Below, piece by piece: positions 11,985 through 21,827 of a DNA stretch of 64,000 nt. A program made the position numbers and the translations under genes. Source of the DNA: Amoebidium appalachense. Lineage: Eukaryota > Ichthyosporea. Under the pieces are notes generated by a model, which was not told where the DNA came from, made no database searches, and was given only the letters and a program-made list of their open reading frames with translations. How positions within the stretch are numbered: position 1 is the stretch's first letter; the number at the start of each line of letters is the position of its first letter. Location of the stretch: assembly GCA_963693365.1 (NCBI GenBank), contig CAVNZM010000010.1, positions 7,316,001-7,380,000 on the forward strand, in the 5' to 3' direction.

Positions 11985-12035
11985 CTCAAGGCGGGAAACT
12001 CCAGCAAACAGAGCCGTGAGCCTGCCAGGGCCCAC

Positions 12036-12055
12036 GTACGCGTGCGCACGCGTAC
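12036..12055. repeat. 20-bp perfect palindrome, second copy
   Basis: Same palindrome as at 7451-7470, unchanged even though a small insertion (cagggccca) sits just upstream in this copy. Confidence 0.9.
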
Positions 12056-12402
12056 AGTGCAACAACTTTCGGTGCAACGTCTTGTGCATGTCTCACACGT
12101 ACTGACGGTGTGCACGCGCTGCGTTGAACTTTATGTTCGCTGCAGGCGATTTTTCCTTACACTCTCGCGACCGCGTGCATGCTTTCTGTCGCGGCGCCTC
12201 GACAGTTCGATAGAGTCCAGTGTTCGCGATCGCTGAATGTGTAAGGAAAAATCATTGAAGGAGCCATCTCAGTAGGTGGCAGTGTGCATGTGTGGGCTCT
12301 ACCACTTTTTTTGTGCCCCTGCTGGTCCCATGGTATCTGGACGATCCGAGTGCAACATTAAAAACTGGCACAGTTACGTATACATAGTGCAGGCGATGAA
12401 AC

Positions 12403-12443
<41 letters not shown>

Positions 12444-12999
12444 TCCTCCTCCTCCTCCTCCTCCTCCTCCACCACCCCCTCCTCCTCCTCCTTGGCTACC
12501 CCCTCTGCCGGTTTCTCCGCCCTTTTATAAAGGCGTACGTGACTTAAGTTGCCCTTGACAGCCCTTGAGTTCCTATATTCTTCCCCACTTTCTCCTTCCC
12601 CCTTCCCCGTAACCCCCCTTCCCACCTCCCAGCCGACCGACCACTTATGCCACCATCACGACCAGGTCCTCCCATCCCCATCCTCTTCTTCGTTTCTTAA
12701 CCCCCCCCCCCCCCCCCCCCACCTCCCCCCTTCCCCCCCCCCCCCCTCCCCTCCCCCGGTGCCGCCGTCATCCACACCCAACCTCAGCCCGCTCACCCAT
12801 ACCCCCCCCCACCACCCCATCCCACTATGTCAAGAATCAAGTTCCCTTTCGTCTCGAGACCTCCTCTATATCCCCCCCCCCCCCCCCCCCCTCCCCGCCC
12901 TCCCCTCCCCCCCTCCCTTTCTCGCACTGCAGACACGCACACGTACACACTCCCCCCCCCCCTCCCCCCCCCCTCCCCTCCCCCCCCCCCCCCCCCCAA

Positions 13000-13154
13000 A
13001 AAAAAAAAAAGAAAGAAAAAATTCGCCTCTCTCATACCTCCAGGCACCTAAGACCGACCCTCCCCCCCCCCCCCCCCCCCCCTCCACTCCACTCCTCCCC
13101 CCTGGTGGCCAGGCTGGAGACCTCGTGCGTCCGCAGCAGTCTGGACCAGTAGAG

Positions 13155-13196
<42 letters not shown>

Positions 13197-13336
13197 AAAC
13201 ACATACACACACACGCGCGCGCGCACAGCACACAAACACACACACAACCACCATCACCTGGTGATCACCATCACTATCACCATGGCCCTCACCATGGCCA
13301 TCGCTCCATCTACCTGAACGTTCACCAATCCCTGAT
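13000..13336. other. Poly-A and poly-C tracts with no gene
   Basis: After the second duplication unit there is an A-rich run (12998-13020), poly-C tracts (13062-13082 and 13157-13194), CA/CG-repeat sequence and a short mixed segment. No gene or recognisable element is seen. Confidence 0.6.
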
Positions 13337-13356
13337 ATTTTAGACACCAAACTGCT
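13337..13356. repeat. 20-bp direct repeat, outer copy
   Basis: attttagacaccaaactgct is identical to 13802-13821. The pair brackets the element's 3' terminal repeat, as in the split direct repeats of some tyrosine-recombinase retrotransposons, although it could also be an unusually long target duplication. The 13357-13654 interval between it and the terminal repeat is unrecognised sequence. Confidence 0.7.
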
Positions 13357-13654
13357 TTTCGATTGCTTTATGGCCGGTCTGATGATGAGAGGCAGCACCC
13401 GGCCGCCGTCCCCGCAGGCCCCCACTGGGCCGCAAATAAATCACATGTACTGACTCCCGGCCCTGGGGCCATACACACGAGATCAATACAGATAAGGCCC
13501 TCGGGCCCGAAAACAGAAATCATCCCCCCCCCCCCCCCCCCCAACCAAGCACTACTACCCTCAACCTAGCACTTACAGCTTAGATCCATAAGAGCTGAGA
13601 ACAGCAGGCAAACGGCGAGGAAACAGAATGCGGGCGGGTGGGTGGGTCCTAAGA

Positions 13655-13804
13655 GAAGCGGCGAGGAAAAGACTGTTTGAGAGAAGCAAAAAACACGACT
13701 TTTATAGTCGCTTCTACAGGAAGAGATGTGTGAATCAGATGCCGATCATCACACCATCTTCTTCCGATTGGTGGATAAAATGAGTATTTACAAAATATAT
13801 CATT
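13655..13804 (-). repeat. 3' terminal direct repeat of the DIRS-like element
   Basis: About 150 bp matching 31827-31970 with a few small indels. It is immediately bordered by one of two exact 20-bp repeats (13802-13821); the other lies at 13337-13356. Confidence 0.75.
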
Positions 13805-13821
13805 TTAGACACCAAACTGCT
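13802..13821. repeat. 20-bp direct repeat, inner copy
   Basis: Exact copy of 13337-13356, directly adjoining the 3' terminal repeat of the DIRS-like element. Confidence 0.7.
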
Positions 13822-13893
13822 ATCTACGTCCACTAAGACACAGCCGGCTAACATAAACTATTGTACATTTACGCTGGCTGGCTGGGGCCCCTC

Positions 13894-13945
13894 TGACATA
13901 TACTAATCCGTCTCAGCAGATTAGCCTAAGTCTACGATCGAGATC

Positions 13946-13976
<31 letters not shown>

Positions 13977-14612
13977 GGGTCCACAGATCATCAAGATCAA
14001 GTCCGGGGCCTCAAGATAGCTGTACAGCTGCGTGCATCTTGCCTCTGCCGGCGCAGGGCATTGGACCACGTCAGCCGGGACAGCCGTCCAATAGAATTCT
14101 AATTAGTGTGTAGGATAGATCGTAGGAGGACTTAGGAATGTGATTGTTCGGGCAGAAGCCCTTTTGTAAATATTGGCAAGGTTTGATAGTATATGTTGCC
14201 AAACGTATTTATATGTTTCGATGTAGAGGAAAGGGGGGAGGGAGGGGGGGGGGAGGATAGTATGAAATGTAGATTTAGACTCTGCGGTGCCACTAGGGGG
14301 AGGGTGAGGGGTGAGACATGGATAAATATATTAGTTGAGTAGATCGACTTAGCTCGTGCAGGCGCACGATAAAAGTAGATCGGAATGTTAATGGAATGTG
14401 GCATCGTAGGGGGCCAGGTGATGATGATCTTTGAGGGCACGGCCTTGATGGCCTCAGTCGTAACTTAGACTCAATCCGTACGGATCTAAGTTTGCCCGTC
14501 GGAGCCTGGTCTTAATAAACTTTACCGTTTTTCTGTACACGTTCGTTCCTTTTCGTGTGGGTACACTTAGTAGAGTGCCGCGTCTCTAGTACACATACAT
14601 TAGGATACGACA
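13894..14612 (+). repeat. 5' LTR of the gypsy element
   Basis: 719 bp, TG...CA ended, preceded by target duplication ccctc. It contains a 29-G run and, near its 3' end, a cttaataaacttt motif that could serve as a polyadenylation signal. The 102-codon minus-strand ORF inside is an LTR by-product. Confidence 0.95.
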
Positions 14613-14765
14613 AGCTACACCTTTCATTTAGTGCGGTTTCTCGCGCTAGGGTAACGCGGTGACAGTTCCTTCTGGGCTGTTGCTACACCTCAAACACACA
14701 GAAAAAAAAAAAAAAAAAAAAAACAACATAAACACAACCACACAAGTTCGGGCACACACCACACA

Positions 14766-16103
14766 ATGGCTCAGTTTAACGTAGACATGTTCTACGCACT
14801 GGCAGCGGAGGATAGCTCCCTGCACACACAGGTACCACAGGTTCATACACTAGACGTTAGACAGACCACAGCTTTCAGTTTTATACTCAAACACGACTCG
14901 GAAATCCCTAGGTGGCTTAGGACACTCCTAGCTAACACACCCACACTAGTGTTAGACACAAAGAAGGCCCCCACTGTGGCGGCCTCGTGCTTAATGATCA
15001 AACAGTGCATCGACCACAAAACAATGGCCGACTTATGCACCCTGATGGAGGAGCACCCGTACCGGGCCGAGCAGGCCCCCCAGGTGACGGCTCGTATATA
15101 CGAGCAGCAGTACGACGAGGGGAGGGACGAGATGGTGTCCCGGACGCTCGGCCAGAAACGTCTGGCCGCACGGTTCATCCCCGACGACGAGGACGAGAAC
15201 AGCACCGACGACGTGGACGGGGAGCTCGAGGCCTTCACACGGCCGGAAAACGAGCTCGAGTATACGGCCCGGCTCGTCGGCCGATACCTGACGGCCGACC
15301 GGCGCCGTACCTTCCGGGCCCAGCTCAGAGAATGGAAGTATACCTTTCCCACTTTAGATATGTCCCCCGTAGAAGCTCGTGCATTCTTTGAGAGGGAATA
15401 TCGGGTCTTTGAAGACCTTTGTGAGTTAGCTGGTGACGTGAGTGATAGGGAAAAATTCGAGTTTGCTCGTAAGGCTCTCTCTGTAAACACAGACACTGCA
15501 CGCATGTTTGGGGAGCATGATGATGTAGATGAGGTGGTGTTGCATGTTAAACGTCACTTGCTTGCCATGCACGAGGTGAAGTTCAATAAGAGGGATAAAA
15601 AGGAGGTGATGGAAGTAGACAAGAAAAAGAAGGAGAGTGGACAGAAGGGGGAAAAAGAGAAAAAAGAGGGTGAACAGCCAGATGCACTCACCATGTTGGT
15701 CATTGAGCAGGTTGCCGAGCTCTCCCAGGCCGTCTTCTCTGGCCGAGGGGGCTTCGGCTTCCGGGGTGGCCGTGGCGGCGACCGGGGTGGACACGGCGGT
15801 CGTGGCCGAGGTGGACGGGGAGGACAACAGCAGCAGTTCACCGAGAGGTTTGCCCCTTATCTTGCTCGTGGTGGTGGGCAGGGTAGAGGGAGGGGTGGAA
15901 ATGGTGGTGAGAGAGGCCGAGGGGGGCAGGGGGGAAGGGGGGGCCGTGGTGCACACGGTGGGCCCCCCCAGCATGACCGGGCTCCCGGTTATGCTTTGCG
16001 CCAAGGTTTTGAAGTCCCCCCTGGCCCCTTCTTTGGTGCATGTTACTTTTGTGGCCGGCAAGGGCACTCTGCTGCATATTGCCGTAGTTACAAGAGCTAT
16101 TGA
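14766..16103 (+). CDS. gag: Gypsy Gag polyprotein, 445 aa
   Basis: Structural Gag protein of the gypsy element, expected to form virus-like particles and package element RNA. The ATG at 14766 follows the 5' LTR by 153 bp. The N-terminal half is a helical, charged capsid-like region without an obvious named signature. A lysine-rich stretch (about residues 275-305) and an RGG-rich region (about 325-410) follow. Near the C-terminus a CCHC zinc knuckle fits C-x2-C-x4-H-x4-C (CYFCGRQGHSAAYC), the nucleocapsid RNA-binding motif. The ORF is uninterrupted and ends TGA 48 bp before the copia insertion. Pol is separate downstream. Confidence 0.9.
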   Translation: MAQFNVDMFYALAAEDSSLHTQVPQVHTLDVRQTTAFSFILKHDSEIPRWLRTLLANTPTLVLDTKKAPTVAASCLMIKQCIDHKTMADLCTLMEEHPYRAEQAPQVTARIYEQQYDEGRDEMVSRTLGQKRLAARFIPDDEDENSTDDVDGELEAFTRPENELEYTARLVGRYLTADRRRTFRAQLREWKYTFPTLDMSPVEARAFFEREYRVFEDLCELAGDVSDREKFEFARKALSVNTDTARMFGEHDDVDEVVLHVKRHLLAMHEVKFNKRDKKEVMEVDKKKKESGQKGEKEKKEGEQPDALTMLVIEQVAELSQAVFSGRGGFGFRGGRGGDRGGHGGRGRGGRGGQQQQFTERFAPYLARGGGQGRGRGGNGGERGRGGQGGRGGRGAHGGPPQHDRAPGYALRQGFEVPPGPFFGACYFCGRQGHSAAYCRSYKSY

Positions 16104-16151
16104 GTTCCGGGGGAGGGGGAAGCTGGGGTCACTGAGGGAGGGGGGGGGGAC

Positions 16152-16859
16152 TGTTATTTTGTGTGGGTAAACGGAGAAGCAGAGAGCACAGATGGGTGTT
16201 ATGTAAAACACAACACAAAGACACACGGGAAAAACACAACCGGAGAGGAGGAACGATTTCTGGAACCATAGGAAGTGAATACGACTGCTTTTTTTTTATT
16301 TCAAGATGAGGTCCCTTTTATACTTGGGAATGTGAAACGATAAACCAATCAAAAGAATGAAAACTATGAGTGTAAAATATATCGAATAAAATGTCTGTCG
16401 ACATTTAGAATATAAAACTCAATCCTCTAATGAAAGAAACTTCTAATAAAAGCACGGAAACATTTAATAAAATGAAACCACTTATGTAACTATTAATTCA
16501 TAACATATATTTATACATGTTCTTATCATAACACGTCTAAATATAATTATTCCTAATAGTTGAAGAACATAGCACAATGCTACGTCGTGGGAAAGGAATG
16601 AGAAAGGAATGTAAGTTACTATATTTGGGAAAATACAAACGAGATATGATTGGATGACATATATAGATTTTGACGCAAACGACAATACGTGTGCGCGAGC
16701 TAAGTATGTCGATACGTACACAGATCTAAGATGTCGTGTACACGGAAACGGAAAAGAAAGAAAGAAATGAAGAAAGGAAAAGGAAACAAACTACAACAAC
16801 TAATAAATAAATACCAAACTCAACTTCTAAGTCTTGCTGAGAATTAAGTGAAGATGACA
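16152..16859 (-). repeat. 3' LTR of the copia element
   Basis: 708 bp, downstream of the minus-strand ORF. It is followed on the gypsy side by target copy gggac (16147-16151) and adjoined internally by the polypurine tract. Confidence 0.95.
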
Positions 16860-17386
16860 TCCCCACTCAAGGGTTGGAAGTTGGGTTCTCGTGAAGTTTG
16901 TTGATGTGACTGTTGATGTTAAGACTTTCACACATGTAGAAGTAGGTGCCGTGAAGTCACAGTCAAGTTTCCCCACTCGAGAAGACAATGGAGAAGACTT
17001 GAAGGTGCAAGCCGGGGAAGAAAACCAAAACGGAAGAAGCACACAACGACGGTTGCCTCTGAAGACTCGGAAGATGACGGTAGCCAATGACGTGATATAT
17101 AAATATATATAGAAGAAACAACTAGTGTATGTGTGACGTGTTGGTGGCTAATGATAAATACATTATATATATGGTGGTATATAAATAAACGACGGATGGT
17201 GGAGAAGAAATCCCCACTGAAGATGCACACACTGAAGATCGATGAAGACAGCAGTAGACTTTCGTTGGGAGGTGTCTCTACACGGTGATGTGTAGACCAC
17301 TGGCCAGGGCCCCAACCTACTTGAAGACCACTGTAGATGAACCGGGGGGGGGGGGGGGGGGGGGGGAGGGGGGGGGGGGGGCACAC
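16860..17386 (-). other. Copia 3' untranslated region
   Basis: About 530 bp between the stop of the copia polyprotein and its 3' LTR. It holds a poly-G/C tract (17343-17381) and AT-rich sequence ending in the polypurine tract. No coding region. Confidence 0.8.
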
Positions 17387-20300
17387 TCAGTCACGAAGAC
17401 TGAGTGAATCACGGTGCTGCTCGTGGGAGGGCCCGGGCAGGGGCTTGGTGAAGATGTCAGCCACGTTGTCTTTGCTGGACACGTAGGTGACGACCACATC
17501 CCCACTCTTGATGTAGTCCTTCGTGTTGTGGTAACGGACTGCAATGTGTTTGGTCCGGTGCTTGATGCTGTTGGTGTGCAGGAGGGCAATGGTGGACTGG
17601 TTGTCACAGTAGACGGGGGTGGGGTCGGTCATCGGGTAGCCGAGTTCACGGAGGAGATCACGGTGCCAGATGACGTTTTGAACAGCAGCATTGATGGCCA
17701 GAAGCTCAGCCTCGGTGGTGGATGTTGCCGTGATGGACTGCAGCTTCGAATACCATGTGATGGGTATGCGCTTGAAGAAGATGACGTATCCGGTGGTTGA
17801 ACGACGGGTGTTGGGGCAGTTGGCAAAGTCAGCATCAGAATAACACTCCAGCAAGGGGGTGTTGTCGTCGGAAGCAGACTTGTCGTAGTGAAGGCCGAGG
17901 TTGGAAGTGCCGATGAGGTACCGAACTACACGGAGTAGACATTCCCATGCAAGTTTGGTGGGGTTGGCACTGAATCTACCGAGGTAGCCGATGGCAAAGG
18001 AGATGTCGGGCCGGGAACAACGAGCAACCCACAAAAGACGGCCGAGTAGTTCACGGTAGGGAACCTTGATGGGTGGTGAGTCGTTCTCGTTGATGGTGAT
18101 GACGGTGCCGACGGGAATGGGAGTAGCCTTGGGGTGAGCATCGTTGAGGTTGAAGTCTCTGACGATGTCGTTGATGTAGGATTGCTGAAGCAGCTTGAGG
18201 TGACCGGGGGTGTGGATGAGCTGGGTGCCAAGGAAGATGTCGGGAAGGTCAACCTTGCAGAGAGCTGACTTCATGATGTGGTCTACTAGATCCTTGGTGT
18301 GGGAGGAGTTGGCCGTGCAGATGATGATGACGTCGTCCACATAGTTGCCAGTGAGGATGATGTCACCGTTGGGGAAGGTCTTGATGTAGACACATGGATC
18401 TGAACGGAGACGTTCGAGACCGTGAGCAAGGAGGACCTTGTCGAAGTACTCATACCAGGCCAGTGATGCTTGCTTGAGCCCGTAGAGTGCCTTCTTAAGT
18501 TTCCAGACCTTGTGTTCGTTGCCGGGGGTGATGAAGCCAGGTGGTGGCTCAATGTAGATGTCTTCTTGAAGAGGACTGTTGAGGAAGGCAGTTGAGACGT
18601 CGAGTTGATGAATCTCATGGTTGCCGTCCACACCGATGGCAAGGAGGGCACGGACGGAGGAGGACATCACCACGGGGGAAGAGGTGTCACCGTAGTCAAC
18701 ACCGTAGACTTGAGTGAAGCCCTTTGCAACACCACGAGCTTTGATCTTGGTGTCACCGGCTGAGTTGAGGACTTTCTCAGTCACAATCCACTTGAACTTG
18801 ATGATGTTGGCACCAGGGGGGGGATCAACAATGGTGAAGACATCCTTGGTGATGAAGGCTTGGTACTCGGAGGTGAGGGCAGCTATGACGGCATCACCGT
18901 TGGGACCGTTGCAAAGCTTTTGAATGCCCTTGGGGAGCTGGTCAATGTTGATGGTCGGTGCTACGATGCTGACCAGTGCCGTTGGAGTCTTGGTGAGACG
19001 TGTAGACCGACGAAGGTTGGGCTTGGGGGGGTCCTTGAGGGGGGTGGTGGCCGGGTAGGTGGTGGAGGCCGGGATAGGGGCATGGAAGCCAGGAATAGGA
19101 CCGGTGGTGAGGGGGGCATCGGTGTCCACAGGGCTGCTCGTGGCCGAGTGGAAGGTGGGGGACCCAGGACGAACCGGAGTCATGTAGCCGGGTTGATGCA
19201 CAGCAACGGGGGGGGCCGGCAGCAAGGGTTGTTGGCCAGTGGGGGGGGGGCTCGGGGGAGGCACGGGTTCAACCGGGGCTGGTTGGTTGTGCCAGGACGG
19301 TTGGGAGATGACCACAGACGGAGTTTCATCGTCGTCGTCGGAGGGGGGGTCCAATGTCGGCAGATCGGGTTTGGGGGGAACGGAGACCTGATTGGTGCTG
19401 CCCGTGAATTTCGACTCGTCGAAGATCACATCACGGCAGATCTTGATTTGGTTGCTGGCATGGTCGAGGATCTTGTGTGCCTTGGAGGGTAGGTCCCAGC
19501 CGACGTAGGTGCCGACTCTGACGGTTGATGCCAGCTTGTTCCTCTTTGACCGGGGAACATGCACATAGGCAGGGGAGCCGAACACGTGGAGCTGGGAGAC
19601 GTCGGGTTTGAAGCCGTGGAAGGCCTCGAAGGGAGTGTTGCCGTTGGCAGCAGATGACGGTGTGACGTTGATGATGTAGCTTGTATGCTTGAGAGCAGCA
19701 ACCCACAACTTGGGAGAGAGAGGTTGGTCCTTGTCGGCATGGAGGAAGCAACGGACTGTCTCTTGCAGTTCTCTCATCTTCCGTTCAACAACACCATTGT
19801 GTTGTGGTGTGTCGACGGGGGCAAACTCCATGATGATGCCTTTCTGCTTGCAGTAGGCCTCGGTGTCCTTGGAGGTGAACTCAGAGCCGGAGTCAAACCG
19901 AAGATGGGTGACGATCTCAGGTGTCTGACGTTCGATGGTTTCAACGAGAGACTGAATATGGCTGAGGGTTTCACCACGGTTGTAAAGGGGGAACACGGTG
20001 GTGTAACCGGTGGCATCACAAACACACACCAGAGCAACCTTGTAGCCTCCGTAGGAAGCACAGGGAGCTTCGAAGAAGTCCAGGTGCCACTTAGCACCGG
20101 GAATGGTGAACCTGGAACGGGTGCCGGGAAAGGGGGCCTTGGTGGTCTTGCCAGACATGCAGCCGAAGCAGTCACTGTTGTCGGGTGACTTGAGGGAGGG
20201 GGGCATGCCGATGACAAGCTCATCCTTGGCCATCCTGGTGACGGTGGAGAGGGCACGGTGGCCGAGACGGTTGTGCCAAAGGGTGAGGTCGTCGGGTGGT

Positions 20301-21751
20301 TGAGTCCTTGCTGTGTAGGCTTGGACCCCCGGGTGTTTAGGAGTCTCAATCACATAGTCAGTGATGTAGTAGAGACCGTCGAGGGGGGTGAGATCTGTAA
20401 TAATGTCACCATTACGGCTGTAGAGGAACGACGGGTGGTTGTCTGTATCGTCACAATGACCTAGGAGGCCGGCAGCTGATGCCATGGAGGTAGACACGAG
20501 GAAAGACGGTGCCTCGGGTACGTAGTAAGCATTGATGCTGCACGGTGTTGGGTGGCCGTTGTAGTGCAGTGTCATGTTGATGATGCCACGTTGTTTGGCA
20601 TTGACTGTGCCGAGGCCGTGAATGGGGGTGGGAGGACACGGGGTAAGGGAGGAGAAATACTCCTTGATGGAGCAGATGTGTGCATTACAAGCACTGTCCC
20701 AGACGGGGTCGTTACTGTCAGGTGTGCCGGTGGAGGAGATGAGTGCAAATTTCACACTCTTGTCACCTTTCTCCTGCTTGGCACGACGAGCAACTGTGCA
20801 GCCAGGCTCCGGGCATGCTGTGATGTGGTGGGGCTCATGGCAGTAGGAACACTTCACACTGTTGGTGTTGTGCTGTCGGTTACGGTTGTCCCTGTTACCA
20901 CGGTGGTAAGGGGAAGTTGAACGGGGGCCGGGTGACTTGGAGGGAGGACGAGGATCACGGGAACGGGACGGGGAACGGTGAGGTGTATGCTCACGTCGAG
21001 GAATACGGTTACGGAGGTCACCGGGGGGAAGCACTCTGCTCTGGAGTGCACGGAGGGGACGGTTGTTGACGGTTGCACCTGTGCCTGCGTCGATGAGGCC
21101 GGCACGGATTTCAGCTCCTCGGATGTCACTGATGAGCATGTTGAAGGACGGGTAGGCCTTGTTGTTCATCCAGTCGTCGGAGCAGAGACGTTCAATGTCG
21201 GGGCAGACCAGGGCTGTGTTCTTCCGGATGTGGAGGAAGAACTTACGTACGACATCCTTGTGCTGGACGGGTTCGTCGAGGCAGGCAAGTGTCGTAGCCA
21301 GACGTTGGAGACGGGTGAGGTATGCTGTGACGTTGGGGTAGTCTCGTAGTTCAAGCTCCTCGAAGGTGACTTGAATCTGGGTGACTCGGGCCTCCTTCTC
21401 TGCTACATACGCCATACGTAGGTTGTGGAAGACTTCACCACCGTGGACACCGTCTTGCATCCGGCCGGAGTCGTAGAGCTCGGTCGGGTGGACGGACTGG
21501 TTGAGGATCTGGTCGAGGACGTCGGAAGCTTTCTTGTAGGAGTCCTTGGTGGTGTAGCCTAGCCACTGGTTGGCTTCAGCGCCGTCAACCCACTGTGGCC
21601 TCTTGATAGCGTCAACGAATTTCTCGGCAATGGTGGTTCTAATGAACCGGTGAATGAGTGGCTCCCACTCGAAATAATTAAGACGTTTCTCGTCTCGTTT
21701 CTCGGACGGATTCCATATTGGAAGGTTGATATACGACGGTTTGTCAGTCAT
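17387..21751 (-). CDS. Copia Gag-Pol polyprotein, 1,454 aa
   Basis: A single open frame encodes the whole copia polyprotein, processed by its own protease. In order: a Gag region (1-300) ending in a short Cys/His knuckle (CSYCHEPHHITAC, 301-313); protease with motif DSACNAH (352-358), where the usual DSGA/DTGA glycine is replaced; integrase with His/Cys zinc site (H493, H498, C528, C531) and catalytic D558, D620, E656; an acidic, proline-rich linker (780-910); reverse transcriptase (about 940-1200) with catalytic D1051 and YVDD at 1137-1140; RNase H (1303-1435) with D1306, E1348, D1383 and D1428. No stop or frameshift is seen. The start is the first ATG, 76 nt downstream of the 5' LTR. Confidence 0.95.
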   Translation of the reverse strand: MTDKPSYINLPIWNPSEKRDEKRLNYFEWEPLIHRFIRTTIAEKFVDAIKRPQWVDGAEANQWLGYTTKDSYKKASDVLDQILNQSVHPTELYDSGRMQDGVHGGEVFHNLRMAYVAEKEARVTQIQVTFEELELRDYPNVTAYLTRLQRLATTLACLDEPVQHKDVVRKFFLHIRKNTALVCPDIERLCSDDWMNNKAYPSFNMLISDIRGAEIRAGLIDAGTGATVNNRPLRALQSRVLPPGDLRNRIPRREHTPHRSPSRSRDPRPPSKSPGPRSTSPYHRGNRDNRNRQHNTNSVKCSYCHEPHHITACPEPGCTVARRAKQEKGDKSVKFALISSTGTPDSNDPVWDSACNAHICSIKEYFSSLTPCPPTPIHGLGTVNAKQRGIINMTLHYNGHPTPCSINAYYVPEAPSFLVSTSMASAAGLLGHCDDTDNHPSFLYSRNGDIITDLTPLDGLYYITDYVIETPKHPGVQAYTARTQPPDDLTLWHNRLGHRALSTVTRMAKDELVIGMPPSLKSPDNSDCFGCMSGKTTKAPFPGTRSRFTIPGAKWHLDFFEAPCASYGGYKVALVCVCDATGYTTVFPLYNRGETLSHIQSLVETIERQTPEIVTHLRFDSGSEFTSKDTEAYCKQKGIIMEFAPVDTPQHNGVVERKMRELQETVRCFLHADKDQPLSPKLWVAALKHTSYIINVTPSSAANGNTPFEAFHGFKPDVSQLHVFGSPAYVHVPRSKRNKLASTVRVGTYVGWDLPSKAHKILDHASNQIKICRDVIFDESKFTGSTNQVSVPPKPDLPTLDPPSDDDDETPSVVISQPSWHNQPAPVEPVPPPSPPPTGQQPLLPAPPVAVHQPGYMTPVRPGSPTFHSATSSPVDTDAPLTTGPIPGFHAPIPASTTYPATTPLKDPPKPNLRRSTRLTKTPTALVSIVAPTINIDQLPKGIQKLCNGPNGDAVIAALTSEYQAFITKDVFTIVDPPPGANIIKFKWIVTEKVLNSAGDTKIKARGVAKGFTQVYGVDYGDTSSPVVMSSSVRALLAIGVDGNHEIHQLDVSTAFLNSPLQEDIYIEPPPGFITPGNEHKVWKLKKALYGLKQASLAWYEYFDKVLLAHGLERLRSDPCVYIKTFPNGDIILTGNYVDDVIIICTANSSHTKDLVDHIMKSALCKVDLPDIFLGTQLIHTPGHLKLLQQSYINDIVRDFNLNDAHPKATPIPVGTVITINENDSPPIKVPYRELLGRLLWVARCSRPDISFAIGYLGRFSANPTKLAWECLLRVVRYLIGTSNLGLHYDKSASDDNTPLLECYSDADFANCPNTRRSTTGYVIFFKRIPITWYSKLQSITATSTTEAELLAINAAVQNVIWHRDLLRELGYPMTDPTPVYCDNQSTIALLHTNSIKHRTKHIAVRYHNTKDYIKSGDVVVTYVSSKDNVADIFTKPLPGPSHEQHRDSLSLRD

Positions 21752-21827
21752 GATTGAAGCAGTAAGACTGAGAGATTTTCGCGGTTGTAGCGAGATTGTG
21801 TGTTAGCGTGCAAAGGGGCCGTAAACC

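Larger units (their letters stand above)
8532..12999. repeat. Tandem duplication unit 2, interrupted by a hAT-like element
   Basis: Second copy of the unit, restarting at tgtgcgtcagaactgatg. It matches unit 1 over 8532-9100 and 11985-12999, apart from about 118 bp present only here (roughly 8605-8722). The two halves are separated by the hAT-like insertion. TATA-like boxes recur at 8723-8731 (minus) and near 12528 (plus). The end is diffuse in poly-C followed by poly-A near 12997. Confidence 0.85.

Noticed and set aside
14132-14440. 102-codon minus-strand ORF repeated identically at 28157-28465
   Set aside because: Both copies lie wholly inside the gypsy LTRs, so the conservation is that of the LTR pair.
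14613-14650. tRNA primer-binding sites next to the gypsy and copia 5' LTRs
   Set aside because: Neither junction shows a TGG-type start or a match to a tRNA 3' end that I can recognise, so none is annotated.
15637-16226. Overlapping ORFs in other frames of gypsy gag and copia pol
   Set aside because: They are shadows of the GC-rich RGG and proline regions; the gag and pol frames carry the recognisable domains.
16482-16721. 79-codon ORF repeated identically at 22158-22397
   Set aside because: It is copia LTR sequence, not a gene.
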